Source: Molossus alvarezi | Lineage: Eukaryota; Chordata; Mammalia; Chiroptera; Molossidae | Assembly: GCA_037176705.1 (NCBI GenBank) | Contig: CM073898.1 | Location: 36,397,488-36,461,487, forward strand | Length of the DNA: 64,000 nucleotides | Direction of reading: 5' to 3' | In this document: piece by piece, positions 9,488 through 20,792 of the stretch | How positions within the stretch are numbered: the first letter of the stretch is position 1 | Layout: every line of letters starts with the position of its first letter | Translations under genes and position numbers: made by a program | The notes under the pieces: generated by a model | What the model was told of the DNA's origin: nothing | Database searches by the model: none | What the model saw: only the letters and a program-made list of their open reading frames with translations

Positions 9488-10849
9488 CGTTTTGAAAAAA
9501 TCATATAAAGATGATATTTTTGCAGCTTCAACATACACTGAGGTAACTTTAGACTTTAAAATGACCCTTGATAAATTTCATGTTGTTATATTTGGTTTAC
9601 TTTTCTACCTAAGTTTATTTTGGATAGTAATATTCATTTGCAGCTTAATCATTAGAGGGATAGAGCTTTATTTGTATTTTGCTTTTATGCTCATAAGTTC
9701 TAACGTGTTTTAGAGCTGTAACTGGATTATACGCTGTATTAAGTTTAGAGCCAGGTCTCGTCCTTCCTTTTCTCCGCTGTGGCTCCTAATACAGTGTTGT
9801 GCACATGGTATGTTTCAAAAATATACTTTTCAATGAATCAATAAAATTAAATATACAAATTGGTTTTCTAAAGTTTAAATATAGCTTGATATTTTAGGTA
9901 AAATGCAGGTGAGGTTTTATTTTACTGATGAAAAATTCATCTATGGTCTATTTAGATATGAATTTGCATGTTTAAAATATGTTGCCAGATTTGCAGAAAT
10001 GCATATCCAATTGAAAGATGGTCATTTTTCATTAAACTTTTATTGTATACTGAATCTCATCATAAATCAATTTCACGATTAAGCACAATGACGGGTTTCT
10101 GACCAGAACTACATCTACAGTGCCACAAGATAACTGTCTAACTCGGCCTCTTGGATCATTGCTACTGCCATCTATTTGATCAGCATAAGGATGTCAGTAA
10201 ATGGCGAGAATTATTATTTTTTTACTTCCAGGACCTTACAGACACCTCATTAATCCTCTGGTTAATTAGTATTTGTCAAATCATTAAGATTATATCATTT
10301 GACATTCAAATGAATATTCTAAATCCATAGTAATGGGGAGAATACAGACTTGGCATAGGAAATATTTTTCTGACTCAAACAAAACTAAATACTATTTTAG
10401 TATTTTTAAAAAATGTTTACAAACATTACTATTATATTCCACTGCAAACATTATTATTAAAGTATTCAATAATGGCTTACATAATTACTTGCCTTGAAAC
10501 ATAAACTATACTCAACAGCATTAAAACCTTGGTCAATCTAAAACCTAAAAATATTCTGTGAGTTTACCTTTGCCTCTTAGAGACAGTTTTGAAACTCCTC
10601 ACAGAAATAGATTGTTAAAGGGTAGGATGAAAGAATTGCTAGTATAATATTATTTTGTGTAAAAGGACCTGGTTTATGAAGCTACATAAAACTTAGTATG
10701 TCATTCTATTTAACAAAAGAAGTAGTCAAAACCTTATCATTGCTGTAGCTATGATTTTTTTAAATTACAAATTATATTTTTATATTTTATTTATTATATC
10801 TTGTAGTATCATATATCCTTTTAAAATAGAGTGTTTGTGTTATGATCAT
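9488..10849. other. AT-rich non-coding DNA
   Basis: No coding sequence, RNA gene or clear repeat was recognised. Open frames here are short and show no known domain. Confidence 0.5.
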
Positions 10850-11509
10850 TATGGAAAACAGAATGGAGGTGATTGAGCAATCCCATTCCTGAGTATATAT
10901 TCAAAGAAAGTGAAATCAGTATCTCACAGAGATGTCTGTGCTCTCCTGTTTATGACAGCATTATTTACAATAGTCAAGATATAGAAACAACCTAAATGCC
11001 CTGCAGCAGATGAATGGATAAAGGAAATGTGGTATATATATGCAGTGGAATATTATTCAGCCATAAATGCTGGGGGGAGTGTGAACATCTGTCATAGGAT
11101 CAACAATGAAAAATGAAGTTAAAAAAAGAAAAGTATACTTATGCTTTAAAAAAAAAAAAAAAAGAAGGAAATCCTGACATTTGCAATAATACACAGGTAG
11201 CTTGAGGACATTATACTTAGTGAAAGAAGCCAGACAAAGTCAAACATGGTATGGTATTACTTATATTTGCAATCTTTTTTGAAAAGCTAATTTCATAGGA
11301 ACAGAGAATAGAATGGTTGCCAGGGGCTGGGGGGGAGGAGGAAATGAGGAAATGTAGGCAAAATAGTACATGCTTTCATTTATAAGATGAATGAATCCTG
11401 AGGATCTAATGTAATTATTATCCTGGTGGTAATAATTACGTTATTGTATACTTGAAATATGCTGAGAGAAGATCTTAAGCATCGTCACTATAAAAAAAAT
11501 GTTAACTGT
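10850..11509 (+). mobile_element. Ancient L1 (L1M-like), ORF2 end and 3' UTR
   Basis: Diverged L1 text is readable: the block around tttatgacagcattatttacaatagtcaagat and gatgaatggataaaggaaatgtgg corresponds to the ORF2 C-terminus (human-type [10 protein letters not shown] and DEWIKK region). A 3' UTR follows, with gttgccaggggctggggg and a run-out cut by a SINE. A pure A run at about 11149-11163 interrupts it. It is much older than the L1s at 1-8230. Confidence 0.75.
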
Positions 11510-11747
11510 GCCCAGCCAGTGTGGCTCAGTGGTTGAGCATCGACCCATGCACCAAGAGGTCGCTGGTTCAATTCCAGGTCAGGGCTCATGCCCAGGTTGT
11601 GGACCCAATCCCCAGTGGAGGGCATGCAGGAGGCGACCAACTGATGTTTTCTTGCATCAATGTTTCTGTCTCTCTCTCACCTTCTCCCTTCCCCTCTTTC
11701 TAAAATCCATAAAGAAAAAATATTAAGAAAAAAAAGCAAAAAAAAAC
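11510..11747 (+). mobile_element. VES-related SINE, second subfamily
   Basis: Begins gcccagccagtgtggctcagtgg, has a box B-like gttcaattcc and the gcatgcaggaggcgacc block, and ends ctaaaatccataaagaaaaa without the gaggatt motif. It is flanked by gttaactgt (11501-11509 and 11748-11756), extending leftward as A-run plus t/c. It sits in the 3' UTR of the ancient L1. Confidence 0.9.
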
Positions 11748-11756
11748 GTTAACTGT

Positions 11757-11930
11757 TGAGGCAATTGATTTGTGAATTATATTAACCTTGGCAATTACTC
11801 CACAAAGAAAATGTATATCAAATCATCACAGTGTACACTTTAAGTACATAATTATATTTGTCAATTATTCTTCAATAAACTTGCAAAAATAGAATAAAAT
11901 AAAGCAATTTTTAAAATTTAACAAATAAAA
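11757..11930 (+). mobile_element. Ancient L1, 3' end after the SINE
   Basis: Typical old mammalian L1 3' terminus: acactttaagtacataattatatttgtcaattattcttcaataaa followed by A-rich sequence. It continues the copy at 10850-11509. Confidence 0.7.
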
Positions 11931-11984
11931 TAAAATATGATATTAAGGATAACTTTTGGACTTTGATGTAACACAGTGTGTGCC

Positions 11985-12595
11985 ATACATACAGTTTCTA
12001 TCAAATAGGTGCAATACTTCTATGGTGCTGAAAAATACATACCAAGAAATCTACTTTCTTAACATATTTTTAAGTGTTCAACTCAGTATTGTTTATGATA
12101 AGCACAGTATTATGCACGATATCTCTAAAATTTTTTCATCTTCCATGACTGAAACTTAATGCCCATTGAACAGAAATTCCTAATTTCCCACTCTCCCCAG
12201 CTCCTGACAACCACCATTCTACTTTTTGCTTTGAGTTTAACTAGTATAGAAACCACATATAAGTGGAATCACCGGGTTTTCCTTCTTCTGTGATCGGTTT
12301 ATTTCACTTAACGTCCTCAAGTTTCATTTGTGTTGCAGCATATTATAGGATTTTCTTATTTTTTGTGGCAGAATAATATTCCACTCTATGAATAAACCAC
12401 TTTTTAATCCACTCTTCTGCAAATGGACACTTAGATTGTTTTTACCCCATGGCTATTGTGAATAATGCTGCAATGAATATAGAAGTGGAAATATTTCTTT
12501 CAGATCCTGATTTGAATTATATTGAATAAATATTCAAAAGTGAGGTTCCTGGACACTAAAAATTTCTTTTTACATATTAGAAGGGGATTATAAAA
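11985..12595 (-). mobile_element. Ancient L1 3' region, reverse orientation
   Basis: Read on the minus strand this is old L1 ORF2/3' sequence. Landmarks on the plus strand are ctcctgacaaccaccattctac, accacatataagtggaatca, agaataatattccactctatg and ttgtgaataatgctgcaatgaa, all common to old mammalian L1s. No open frame survives. Confidence 0.75.
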
Positions 12596-12676
12596 ATGGT
12601 TTCAAGAAAAATGTCTTCTCTTATATTATTTTTTAAATGTGTATCTATAGCAGACACATCAAAAACCGAGAATCAA

Positions 12677-12927
12677 GTCCTGGCCAGTTTGGCTCAGAGG
12701 TTAGAGTGTTGACCCATGGACCAAACTGTCCTGGGTTCGATTCCACTCAAGGGCATATACCTAAGTTGTGGTTATATCTCTGGCCCTGGCTGGGGTCATT
12801 TGGGAGGCAACCAATCAATGTGACTCTCTCACATCGATGTCTCTCTCTCTTTCTTTTCCCTTCCCTCCCTCTCTCCCACTCTGTCTGAAAATCAATGAAA
12901 ATATCCTCAGGTGAGGATTAAAAAACT
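12677..12927 (+). mobile_element. VES SINE, intermediate age
   Basis: Starts gtcctggccagtttggctc, has box B ggttcgattcc, the aatgtgactctctcacatcgatgt block and the tcctcaggtgagga motif before a short A tail. Several substitutions and no clear target duplication. Confidence 0.88.
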
Positions 12928-15900
12928 ATATATAAAAGCAAGAAAATAAAAGTTTGAAAAGTAAAATATTAACATATACAAGAAAAAGCACCATTTGTGC
13001 AGAGAAATATTTAGTTACAGAATAATTTTCTGAAAACGGCACCAAGAAGCATTGATCAAACATCTACTAGAACATGAAGCCATGCATAGCATGTATTGCC
13101 ACTACTTCTTGCCTGCAAGAGCAATTGTTTAGTTCTTTGGGCAATATTATTGTCCTTTAAGTGTTTTCCATGGAACACGGAAAATGAATAGAAAATCTTC
13201 ATTAGAGCAACAGGGCACTGAAATTTATGGAACTTCCCTAAGATCAGAGAAAGTCTTCTGAAAACAAGGCTGCCAGAAATAAAGGGATCGGTTAAATATT
13301 CTTTTTTTTTACTAATCAAAACCAATAGGTTTAAACTAAAGTTGTAGTACATGTTCTTGAGAGTAAGACTCAACAAATTATCTGTTTTATGAAGCTAAAA
13401 ATGAAACCAGAAACATAAATTATATTTTTCAAACCCAAAAAATGTTGTTAACTAGGGTGGTTTAGAATAACTTTGTTTCAGATGCTATGCAAAATACTTT
13501 ACAACTAAACCTTTCAACATCCCTGCAAGGTAGTATTAGCTTTCCTTTAATAAAACACCATAAAGTAAATTAGTATCTTCAAAGGCATAGAGATAGTAAG
13601 TGGCAGACCTTATATTAAATTTCCATATTATTGGTTGCAAATCCTATGCACTTATCATTTTCCTACAATAAAAAGCTATTTTTACAAAGTTTTTATAATC
13701 AGTAGGTTGCAATATGAAAGACAGAAACACTATGGCAAAGGTATTCCAGTGTCCTCACAGACTGCAGAAGTGTCGCCACCATCTTACTTCTGCCTTTCAA
13801 ATTTCACAGACTGAATCTCACTGGGTAAGTGAGTCTGCAAAAAAAGATGTTTTGCTTTCCAGGTTCTCTGCAGTAGAAAGATGTTCAAGTGTTTGCTAAC
13901 TACTAATAAACTGTATCTACCTCTTTTTTCTCTCATAAAGGCATTAGAATAGAGTATGAAGAATAGGACAAATCAATATTAGCTATGAGCATTATAATGT
14001 AATAATATGAAAAATGTCAAAAAGATTGAAGAGAGAGAATTGGGTAGGCATAGAAATATTTATACAACATATGATGAACTAAGAAAAAATGTTGGAAATT
14101 ACACTGGCGATACAAACCTTAATTTGAAAACAAAAAGAAATGTATGTATTGCAGAAGTGTGTTAGACATTTAAACACCATAATGTCAACACTAACTAATA
14201 TCTCTGGTGAAGGAGGACTGAGACAAGTATCTCTACTTAATTAGCTCATCTATTTCAAAAATACAAAATCCAACACAATAGTTTAAATAAGTGTAAACAT
14301 TTTATAAAGCCACCTTAAACAATTTTGTATACTGTCCAATGTGAGGCAACAGAGTAAGAGTCAGTTTGATACACTTTTTTAACTTCTTGGAGAGAAAAAA
14401 AATTTTAATTATTTTTAAAATTAAGGAGGATTTTAAAGTGAAAATGGGAATGGAAAATCAAGAACCACACTGACTTAATTAGATCACTTGACATCCCAGA
14501 AGAGTGCTTTTAAAGTTCTTTTCCAAGATAATTTAGGCTTCTGCAAGATTTAGAATTACAAATTTGGTAGTGGTGATTTTTGACAATTGTTAAATTTAGA
14601 GTCAAGTTTATATAGATCTATTTTATTCAAAAAGATGACTATTATTATAATTCTGTCAATCTTCTCTATAACTCAGATTGCTTGCATATACAATTTATGC
14701 AATTTAGTATCTTGATGGCAGACCTTAAAGAGAAGCTATGTTGATCAAGGAAAGACATAAGATAACCATTTTCCATTCAAACCCTTTTTCTTTTTTCTTT
14801 TATTTCATTTCATCCGCTAAGAGTGGAGGCTATGGGATTGTTTTGTTCCTACATACCTTGAATTGAAAGAATATGTACATTTGTTAATGGAATAAATATT
14901 TTGCACTTCTCAGTGTGACATTCTCATTGTATGATTCATTTAAAATACATAAATACAATATCATATTAAAATAAAATATTCACATTGGAGACATTTTCAT
15001 CTATTTCAGGTTTTAATGACTAATTTATTAGGTAACGTGGTCCAGATATTTTAGAAAAACCTCTGTAAGTTTTTATAAGATTTTTACTTTTGTTTTTGCT
15101 TCTGAAAAGTGGACTTTTACTTGCCTAATTTAAAAATATGTCTAAATTTAAGTATGCCAGTAAAATGTGATGTATGCAACATATTAATAATAGTTATGAT
15201 GGTATCTTTCTTCATAGCTCTACTAAATATATTTCCTTCTTGGCTTTTTTGTTTTGTTTTTGTTTACTCCGAGTTTATGTCCTCCTTAACATTTTATTGT
15301 GGTTGTTGTAGTTAAATGTTGTGTGTTTCAAATAATAGAAAATTAAAAGTGAAGAAAAAGAGGGAAAGAAGCATCTCCAAATTACTGGAGCTCAAATTGC
15401 TGGAGCAGTTGAATTTGGGGAGGGGAGGTTATTCCCTACCCTCTGGCCCATAATTGTCTTCCCAATGTGTATTGAGAAATTGCAATTACTCAGTAGAGCC
15501 AATTAGCATTATATCCTGTTGAGGAGAAAGGCAAGGTCCTGGCTACCATGCTAGAGAGAGGATATGTTCTCTCAAGATAATGCTGTGAAGATATATTGTA
15601 GGCCTTACCATTTGAAAGCAAATTGCTTCTGATTGTTTTTACTATCAAGTATATAAAAACAAAAATAATTTGTCAGATCAATAGCTGCATACCAGGTGTG
15701 ATTCTTCTCCAACAGCAAACCATTATTAAAACAACAGTTGCAACTGGAGTCTCAACTTGGTTAACTCTATGATAATACATTTCATTCTCCTAGCCTAAAT
15801 CCATTTGTCTTCTGCTGAGGCCAAAATATGAATTAAAAGGGATGTGGTAGAAATCACCACCCCTGGATCTTGGAAGCAACGGATGGTGGCAGTCATCTCT

Positions 15901-16666
15901 GCAGTTCTCTAAGGCTGCAGCATTGCTTTCCTTCTGCTGTTTTCATAGGTAGAGGCAGGTCTACTGATTTCCACTAGGCTTCTCCTACCATCTTAGTCCT
16001 CATTCTCCTGTCATAATAGTCCTCAATTGGTTAGAGAATTAATGTGAGGATTCTGCCAGTTGTTCAGTATGTTTATTTAAGTTGTGCTTCTAGAACCAGG
16101 CATTAACCACAGAATGAATTTGCAAAATCATTGTGCTCATTGTGAGATATACCTGGGCTGAAATTCCGTTGATTATCTAACCTCCAAACCTCCAACTCAG
16201 ACTGGTGGACCATGTGATGTTTTGGGTCTCCAAATAATGTGTCAATTCAAAGCCAGTGTTTAGCTCCTCCAAAAATATGTCTTTTTCCCAATGCATGGTC
16301 ACTCTTAGGAAGATTAATATTAATACATTTTTGGTAGTGTAGCTGTTCTTTCCTAAGGCAACTCAACCTCATTCAAGGAGTTTGAGATCTGTAAATTGAC
16401 TCATTCTTAGTAGTTGTGGAGGGGCCACAACTTTTTTTAGTGATTTAAGTCAGATTTCTATTCTCTAGCTCCTGAGCTATAGCCCACAGCTCAGCCACCT
16501 GTATTTCTAAGTAAAGTTTCCTTAGAACATATCTGCACCCATTTGTTTAAGTATTATGGATGTCTTCTTTAGCACTACAAGAGCATAGTCAAGTGGTTCC
16601 AACAGAGGCCATGTGGTCCACAAAGCCTAAAACACTTATCACATTACCCCTTAAGAAAGTGTTGTA
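12928..16666. other. Non-coding DNA with weak repeat traces
   Basis: No gene was recognised. About 13515-13640 resembles a minus-strand MIR (aaggcatagagatagtaagtggcagacc). About 15840-16620 is less AT-rich and on the minus strand resembles old LTR-retrotransposon internal sequence, but no domain can be translated, so that is only a possibility. The remainder is AT-rich and featureless. Confidence 0.4.
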
Positions 16667-16964
16667 GCCCTGGCCGGTTTGGCTCAGCGGTTGGAGCGTC
16701 AGCCTGCGGTACAGAGAGACCCGGGAGAGACCCGGGTTCGGTTCCGCTAAGGGCACGTACCTCGGTTGCGGTTTGTCCCCAGCCCTGGTTGGTGGTGCGG
16801 GTGGCAGCCACTCGATGTGTCCCTTCACATCGATGTTTCTCTCTCTCTCTCTCTCTCTTCCTCTCTCTCCCTCGATGTTTCTCTCTCTCTCTCTTCCTCT
16901 CTCTCCCTCCCGCTCTATCTGAACAAAAAATGGAAAAATGTCCTCGGGTGAGGATAAAAAAAAA
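16667..16964 (+). mobile_element. VES SINE, young, with two internal duplications
   Basis: Starts gccctggccggtttggctcagc and ends in poly-A after tcctcgggtgagga. It is flanked by a perfect 14-bp duplication, aagaaagtgttgta (16653-16666 and 16965-16978), at a TT/AAGA site. Two internal tandem duplications make it longer than its sister copies: gagacccggga between boxes A and B, and a roughly 40-base repeat of cgatgtttctctctctc...ccctc in the CT-rich part. Confidence 0.95.
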
Positions 16965-16978
16965 AAGAAAGTGTTGTA

Positions 16979-18592
16979 TCATCCTTGCTCTAGATTTAAG
17001 ATATGTTCAGCTTTGGTATTGGGATTATTGAATCATCACCAGAGATCATCACTATTGACTTACTCTCATTACTCAACCAAACACGATCCCTCTCTAGTAC
17101 ATCCCTTTTAATCCTGTATGGTCTGAGATGTTGAAGTATGCATCGCAGCAGAAGGTTCACAGCTAGTTTACACAAGTAAATTATATGGGAGTTCGATGTG
17201 TTATAAATTTTTGACTTCACAAAAATTTCATAGGTAGCTACACTCATTTGTTGTTAAATTTTATTTATTGTCACCTTATCATAAGAATGTTTGAATAAAC
17301 ATTCACAATTTTTCTTATAATTTTGAGAAGATTAAATATTTCCTGTGTAATTATATACATTGTTATTATTTATTGACAAAGCTTGTTTTTATCATAGAGT
17401 ATACAAAGCAAACCAATGCAGTACCTTCTAAATTAAAGGTAATTTAGAACTCAAATTTGTTTGGTTTCTATTAATGAACATTTATGATAATATTCACTGT
17501 GTTATTTTTCTTTCAAGGATCTTAGAATGTTGCATATATTCATGTGCTCCTTCAATACACCTCACGGTTTCTCTGTGTTGATAAAGTTCCTCTGTTTTAG
17601 CATATAATCAAGGATACAGAGGCTAGGCTATATGGTTAAGGTCAAAAAACAATATGTAGTAAGAGCTTAGGGCAGGATAAATTCAGAATTTTCCAAGATG
17701 ATAATAACTGTTTTGCCAATACAACTCTCATTATTTGAGATGTGCATAATCAAGGTAAAGTTTAGCATTTTAGATAATTTGGGATTTCGAAGAATATAAA
17801 TATCCTTCCTAGAATTTTACCAGCAACTCATGTTTTACCATATATTATTATTTTATTTTTTTGCAATTTTTTTCCTGGAATTAAATCACTGCTCATATAT
17901 TGACTTAAGGCTGAAAGCATTCATTTCATAACATCATTTACCCAATCAAAAATGACAACAAATTCCTAAACAAAAAACTACTAAACTCAATTCAGTAAAT
18001 AGACTAAAAAAAAAAAAAAACTACAATAATTACAAGAAGAGATATTGAGTTATAGCATTTGAATAATCCTTCCTGCTTCTGATCTTCCAAAGATATAAGA
18101 ATCATTTATAGGTGAACATTTTCCTTCCCAGGACACAAACATGTAATAGTGCAGTTTTTTTTCATTTTTTTAAAGTTTATTAAAATTGAAATTTTGTCTA
18201 AGAAAAGTATCTCACTGGTGTAGAACATGATTCAGCTTTTCTAATAAAGTGCTTAATGGGGTGTGGAGAGGGAAGTTGACAGTTAGGATGCTGATTTCAG
18301 AAGATTGGCAGCAACGGGGATCGCATGTCCAAGAATGTTTTTCAAACTCTTTTCAATTTAGTGGAATTTTCAGTCAGAGCAGGTCCTGAGAATACAAGTT
18401 CCATATGTTTACTGCCTACTGTGCAAAATAAGTGGTTACTCTGTAGAGTTACAAAACTACTACTTTCAGTTCCAGGAGGTCCCCTTTAATATTATGGGCT
18501 TAATGACAAAAAATAGAAGTTTACTGTATCCTTTCATTCATATTTCATATTTCATATTTCATAGCTAAAGGTGCATTGAAGGATTGCCAAAT
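16979..18592. other. AT-rich non-coding DNA
   Basis: No gene or clear repeat family was recognised. A small tandem repeat of atttcatat (about three units) lies at 18540-18562. Confidence 0.5.
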
Positions 18593-18915
18593 CAAATTCT
18601 TTTTAAAAAAAAAAAACTTTATTGTTGAATGTAGAATGTATTACAGATGTTCCTCATTTTTCCCCCATTGACCCCCCCTCCTCTCCACTCCCACCCCCTC
18701 CCGCCTTTTCCCACACTATTGTCTGTGTCCATTGGTTATGCATATAAGTTCTTTGGTTTATTTCTTCCCACCCCCCAACACCTTTCCCTTTGAGGTTTGT
18801 CAGTCTAGCAATGAACTTGTACTTCTTAGTCCTTTCACCTTTTTCATCCATTCACCCAACCCCCCTCACATCTGGCAACCAACAAAATGTTCTCTGTATC
18901 TATGAGAATGTTTCT

Positions 18916-18975
18916 GTTCTACCTGTTCATTTTGTTTGTAGAATCCATTGTTGATAGATATGTATTCATTGCCAT
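18916..18975 (-). other. ORF2 start relic in HAL1
   Basis: ATGGCAATGAATACATATC at 18975 downward matches the first codons of L1 ORF2 (atggcaataaataagtac at 2496). It overlaps the ORF1 stop TGA, runs 18 codons (MAMNTYLSTMDSTNKMNR) and stops. It marks where the ORF2 body was lost when HAL1 arose from L1. Confidence 0.65.
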
Positions 18976-19929
18976 TTTGTTTGTTCATATATTTTATCTT
19001 TTTTTTCAAAAAGACCCTTCATCATTTCATATAATAATGGTTTGGTGGTGATGAACCCGTTTAACTTTTTCTTGTCTGGGAATCTCTTTATATGGCCATC
19101 GATTCTAAATGACAGCTTTGCAGGATAGAGTAATCTTGGTTGTAGGTTCTTGCTTTTCATCACTCTGAATATTTCTTGCCACTCCTTTCTGGCCTGCAAA
19201 GTTTATTTTGAGAAATCAGCTGACAGCCTTATGGGAACTCCCTTGTAGGTAACTAGCTGCCTTTCTCTTGCTGCTTTTAAGATTCTCTCTTTGTCTTGAA
19301 CCTTTGGCATTTTGATGATGATGTGTCTTGGTGTGGGCCTCTTGGGGTTCATCTTATTTGGGACTCTCTGTGCTTCCTGGACTTCTATATCTGTTTCCTT
19401 CACCAAGTTAGGAAAGTTTTCTGCCATTGTTGTTTCAAACAGGTTTTCAATTTCTTGTTCTCTCTCTTCTCCTTCTGGCACCCCCAAGATGCGAATGTTG
19501 GCACGCTTGAAGTTGTCCCACAGGCTCCATACACTATCCTCATTTTTTTGGGATTCTTTTTTCTTTTTGCTGTTCTGATTGGGCGTTTTTTGCTTTCTTA
19601 TATTCCAAATCGATGGTTTGCTTCTTGGATTTACGTACTCTACGATTGAATCTGTGTAAATTATTCTTTATTTCAGTTATTGACTCTTTCGTTTCTGACC
19701 GTGCATCCATCATTTTTGACTGTGCATCCATCATTACTGACTGGTCCTTTTTTATGCTCTTGAGGCCCTCCCTAAGTTCACTGAGGTTCTCACTAAGTTC
19801 ATTGAGCATCCTTATAAGCAGTATTTTGAACTCAGCATTTGTTAGGTTGCTTATCTCCATTTCGCTTAGTTCTTTTCTTGGGGTTTTGTTCTGTTCTTTC
19901 ATTTGGGACCTGTTTCTTTGTCTCTTCAT
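18966..19929 (-). pseudogene. HAL1 ORF1 (L1 ORF1-like), broken
   Basis: Starts MKRQRNRSQMKEQ at 19929 and reads through a coiled-coil region (LSENLSELREGLKSI) to about 19540, where an indel in an A-run shifts the frame. The next frame gives the RRM (ANIRILGVPEGEERE...RHIIIKMPK). A GAA-to-TAA change interrupts it just after SADFSK, and the C-terminal domain (TLQARKEWQEIFRVMKSKN) follows and ends at 18966. Overall layout and length equal L1 ORF1p. The protein would have been the RNA-binding chaperone. Confidence 0.88.
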
Positions 19930-20760
19930 TTTGGCTGCCTCCCTGTGTTTGTTTCTGTGTATTACTTAACAAGCAGTATGGGACTAGCTGAGACCAGATG
20001 CTGCTTGTTTGAAAGAATTTAGGAAAAACCTGAAGCAGGATCCAAGACAGGCCAATCCTATGGTTAAGCAAGTGGCAACAGCTTGGGTGGGCCTGAAAGT
20101 TGGGTGGGGCAGGGCCTCAGGGAGTCACCAGGGCGGGGCTACCAGTGTGAGCCAGGTTGCTGGAGTCTCAGATATGGTGACTGTCTGCCACCCCAGGAAA
20201 GGTCACACCAAAGTAACAAAGGCCTCTGACAGCACGTTTGTCCTGGAGAAAGCCCCCTCTCCAGCCCTCCCTCCAGTGCCAAACAGCTCAGTTCTTCCCT
20301 GTATGTCTCTGGTGCCCCTCAAGCTGCCTCTTCTCCAAGCTTAGAGGGAGAGAGTCTGACAAGTCCGTGCGCGGGCCCTTTAAGGAGCTGCCTGGGGCTC
20401 CAACCTCGTCAGCCTCCCTGAGCCTCAGTTCCCGCTGGTTTTTCCAGCCAGAAGTTATGGGGATTCTTTTCCTGGCACTGGAACCCTGAGCGGGGCACCT
20501 GGTGTGGGACGGGGACCCCTCAGTCCTCAGGGAGGACCTTCCCTGCTGAGGTGTCCTCCTGATTTTTATCCGCCACACGGGGGTGTGGGACCAATATCAC
20601 GTCGCCGCCCCTCCTACCAGTCTAGATGCAGCTTCGTTAATTCTATAGTTGTAGGACTTACATTCAGCTTGATTTCAGGCGGTTTTGATTGATGGTTGTT
20701 CTGTAGTTTAGTTGTAACTTTGATGTGGTTGTGGGAGGACGCGATACCGCGTTTACCTAA

Positions 20761-20773
20761 GTCGCCATCTTGG
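20761..20773 (-). promoter_or_regulatory. YY1-like site in the HAL1 promoter
   Basis: Read on the minus strand, ccaagatggcgac lies at +11 to +23 of the element, nearly the position of the YY1 site in human L1. It fits the YY1 consensus better than the site in the young L1. Confidence 0.6.
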
Positions 20774-20792
20774 CCAGAAGTCCCAAATTCTT

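Larger units (their letters stand above)
18602..20783 (-). mobile_element. HAL1: HAL1 (half-L1), near full length
   Basis: On the minus strand: a GC-rich 5' UTR (20783-19930), an L1-type ORF1 (19929-18966, broken), only the first few codons of an ORF2, then a 3' UTR ending in a T-run on the plus strand (18602-18617). HAL1 elements are L1 derivatives that keep ORF1 and lack endonuclease and reverse transcriptase. The element is flanked by caaattctt (18593-18601 and 20784-20792). Its 3' UTR holds gaacttatatgcat and a ggtcaatgggggaaaaatga-type end like that of the autonomous L1s here. One nonsense and one frameshift mutation show it is no longer coding. Confidence 0.85.

Noticed and set aside
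15840..16620. Retroviral internal region on the minus strand
   Set aside because: Impression only: no translatable gag or pol motif, so it is noted as a possibility in the gap entry and not called.
19312..19969. Plus-strand frames over the HAL1 ORF1
   Set aside because: Reverse shadows of the minus-strand ORF1.
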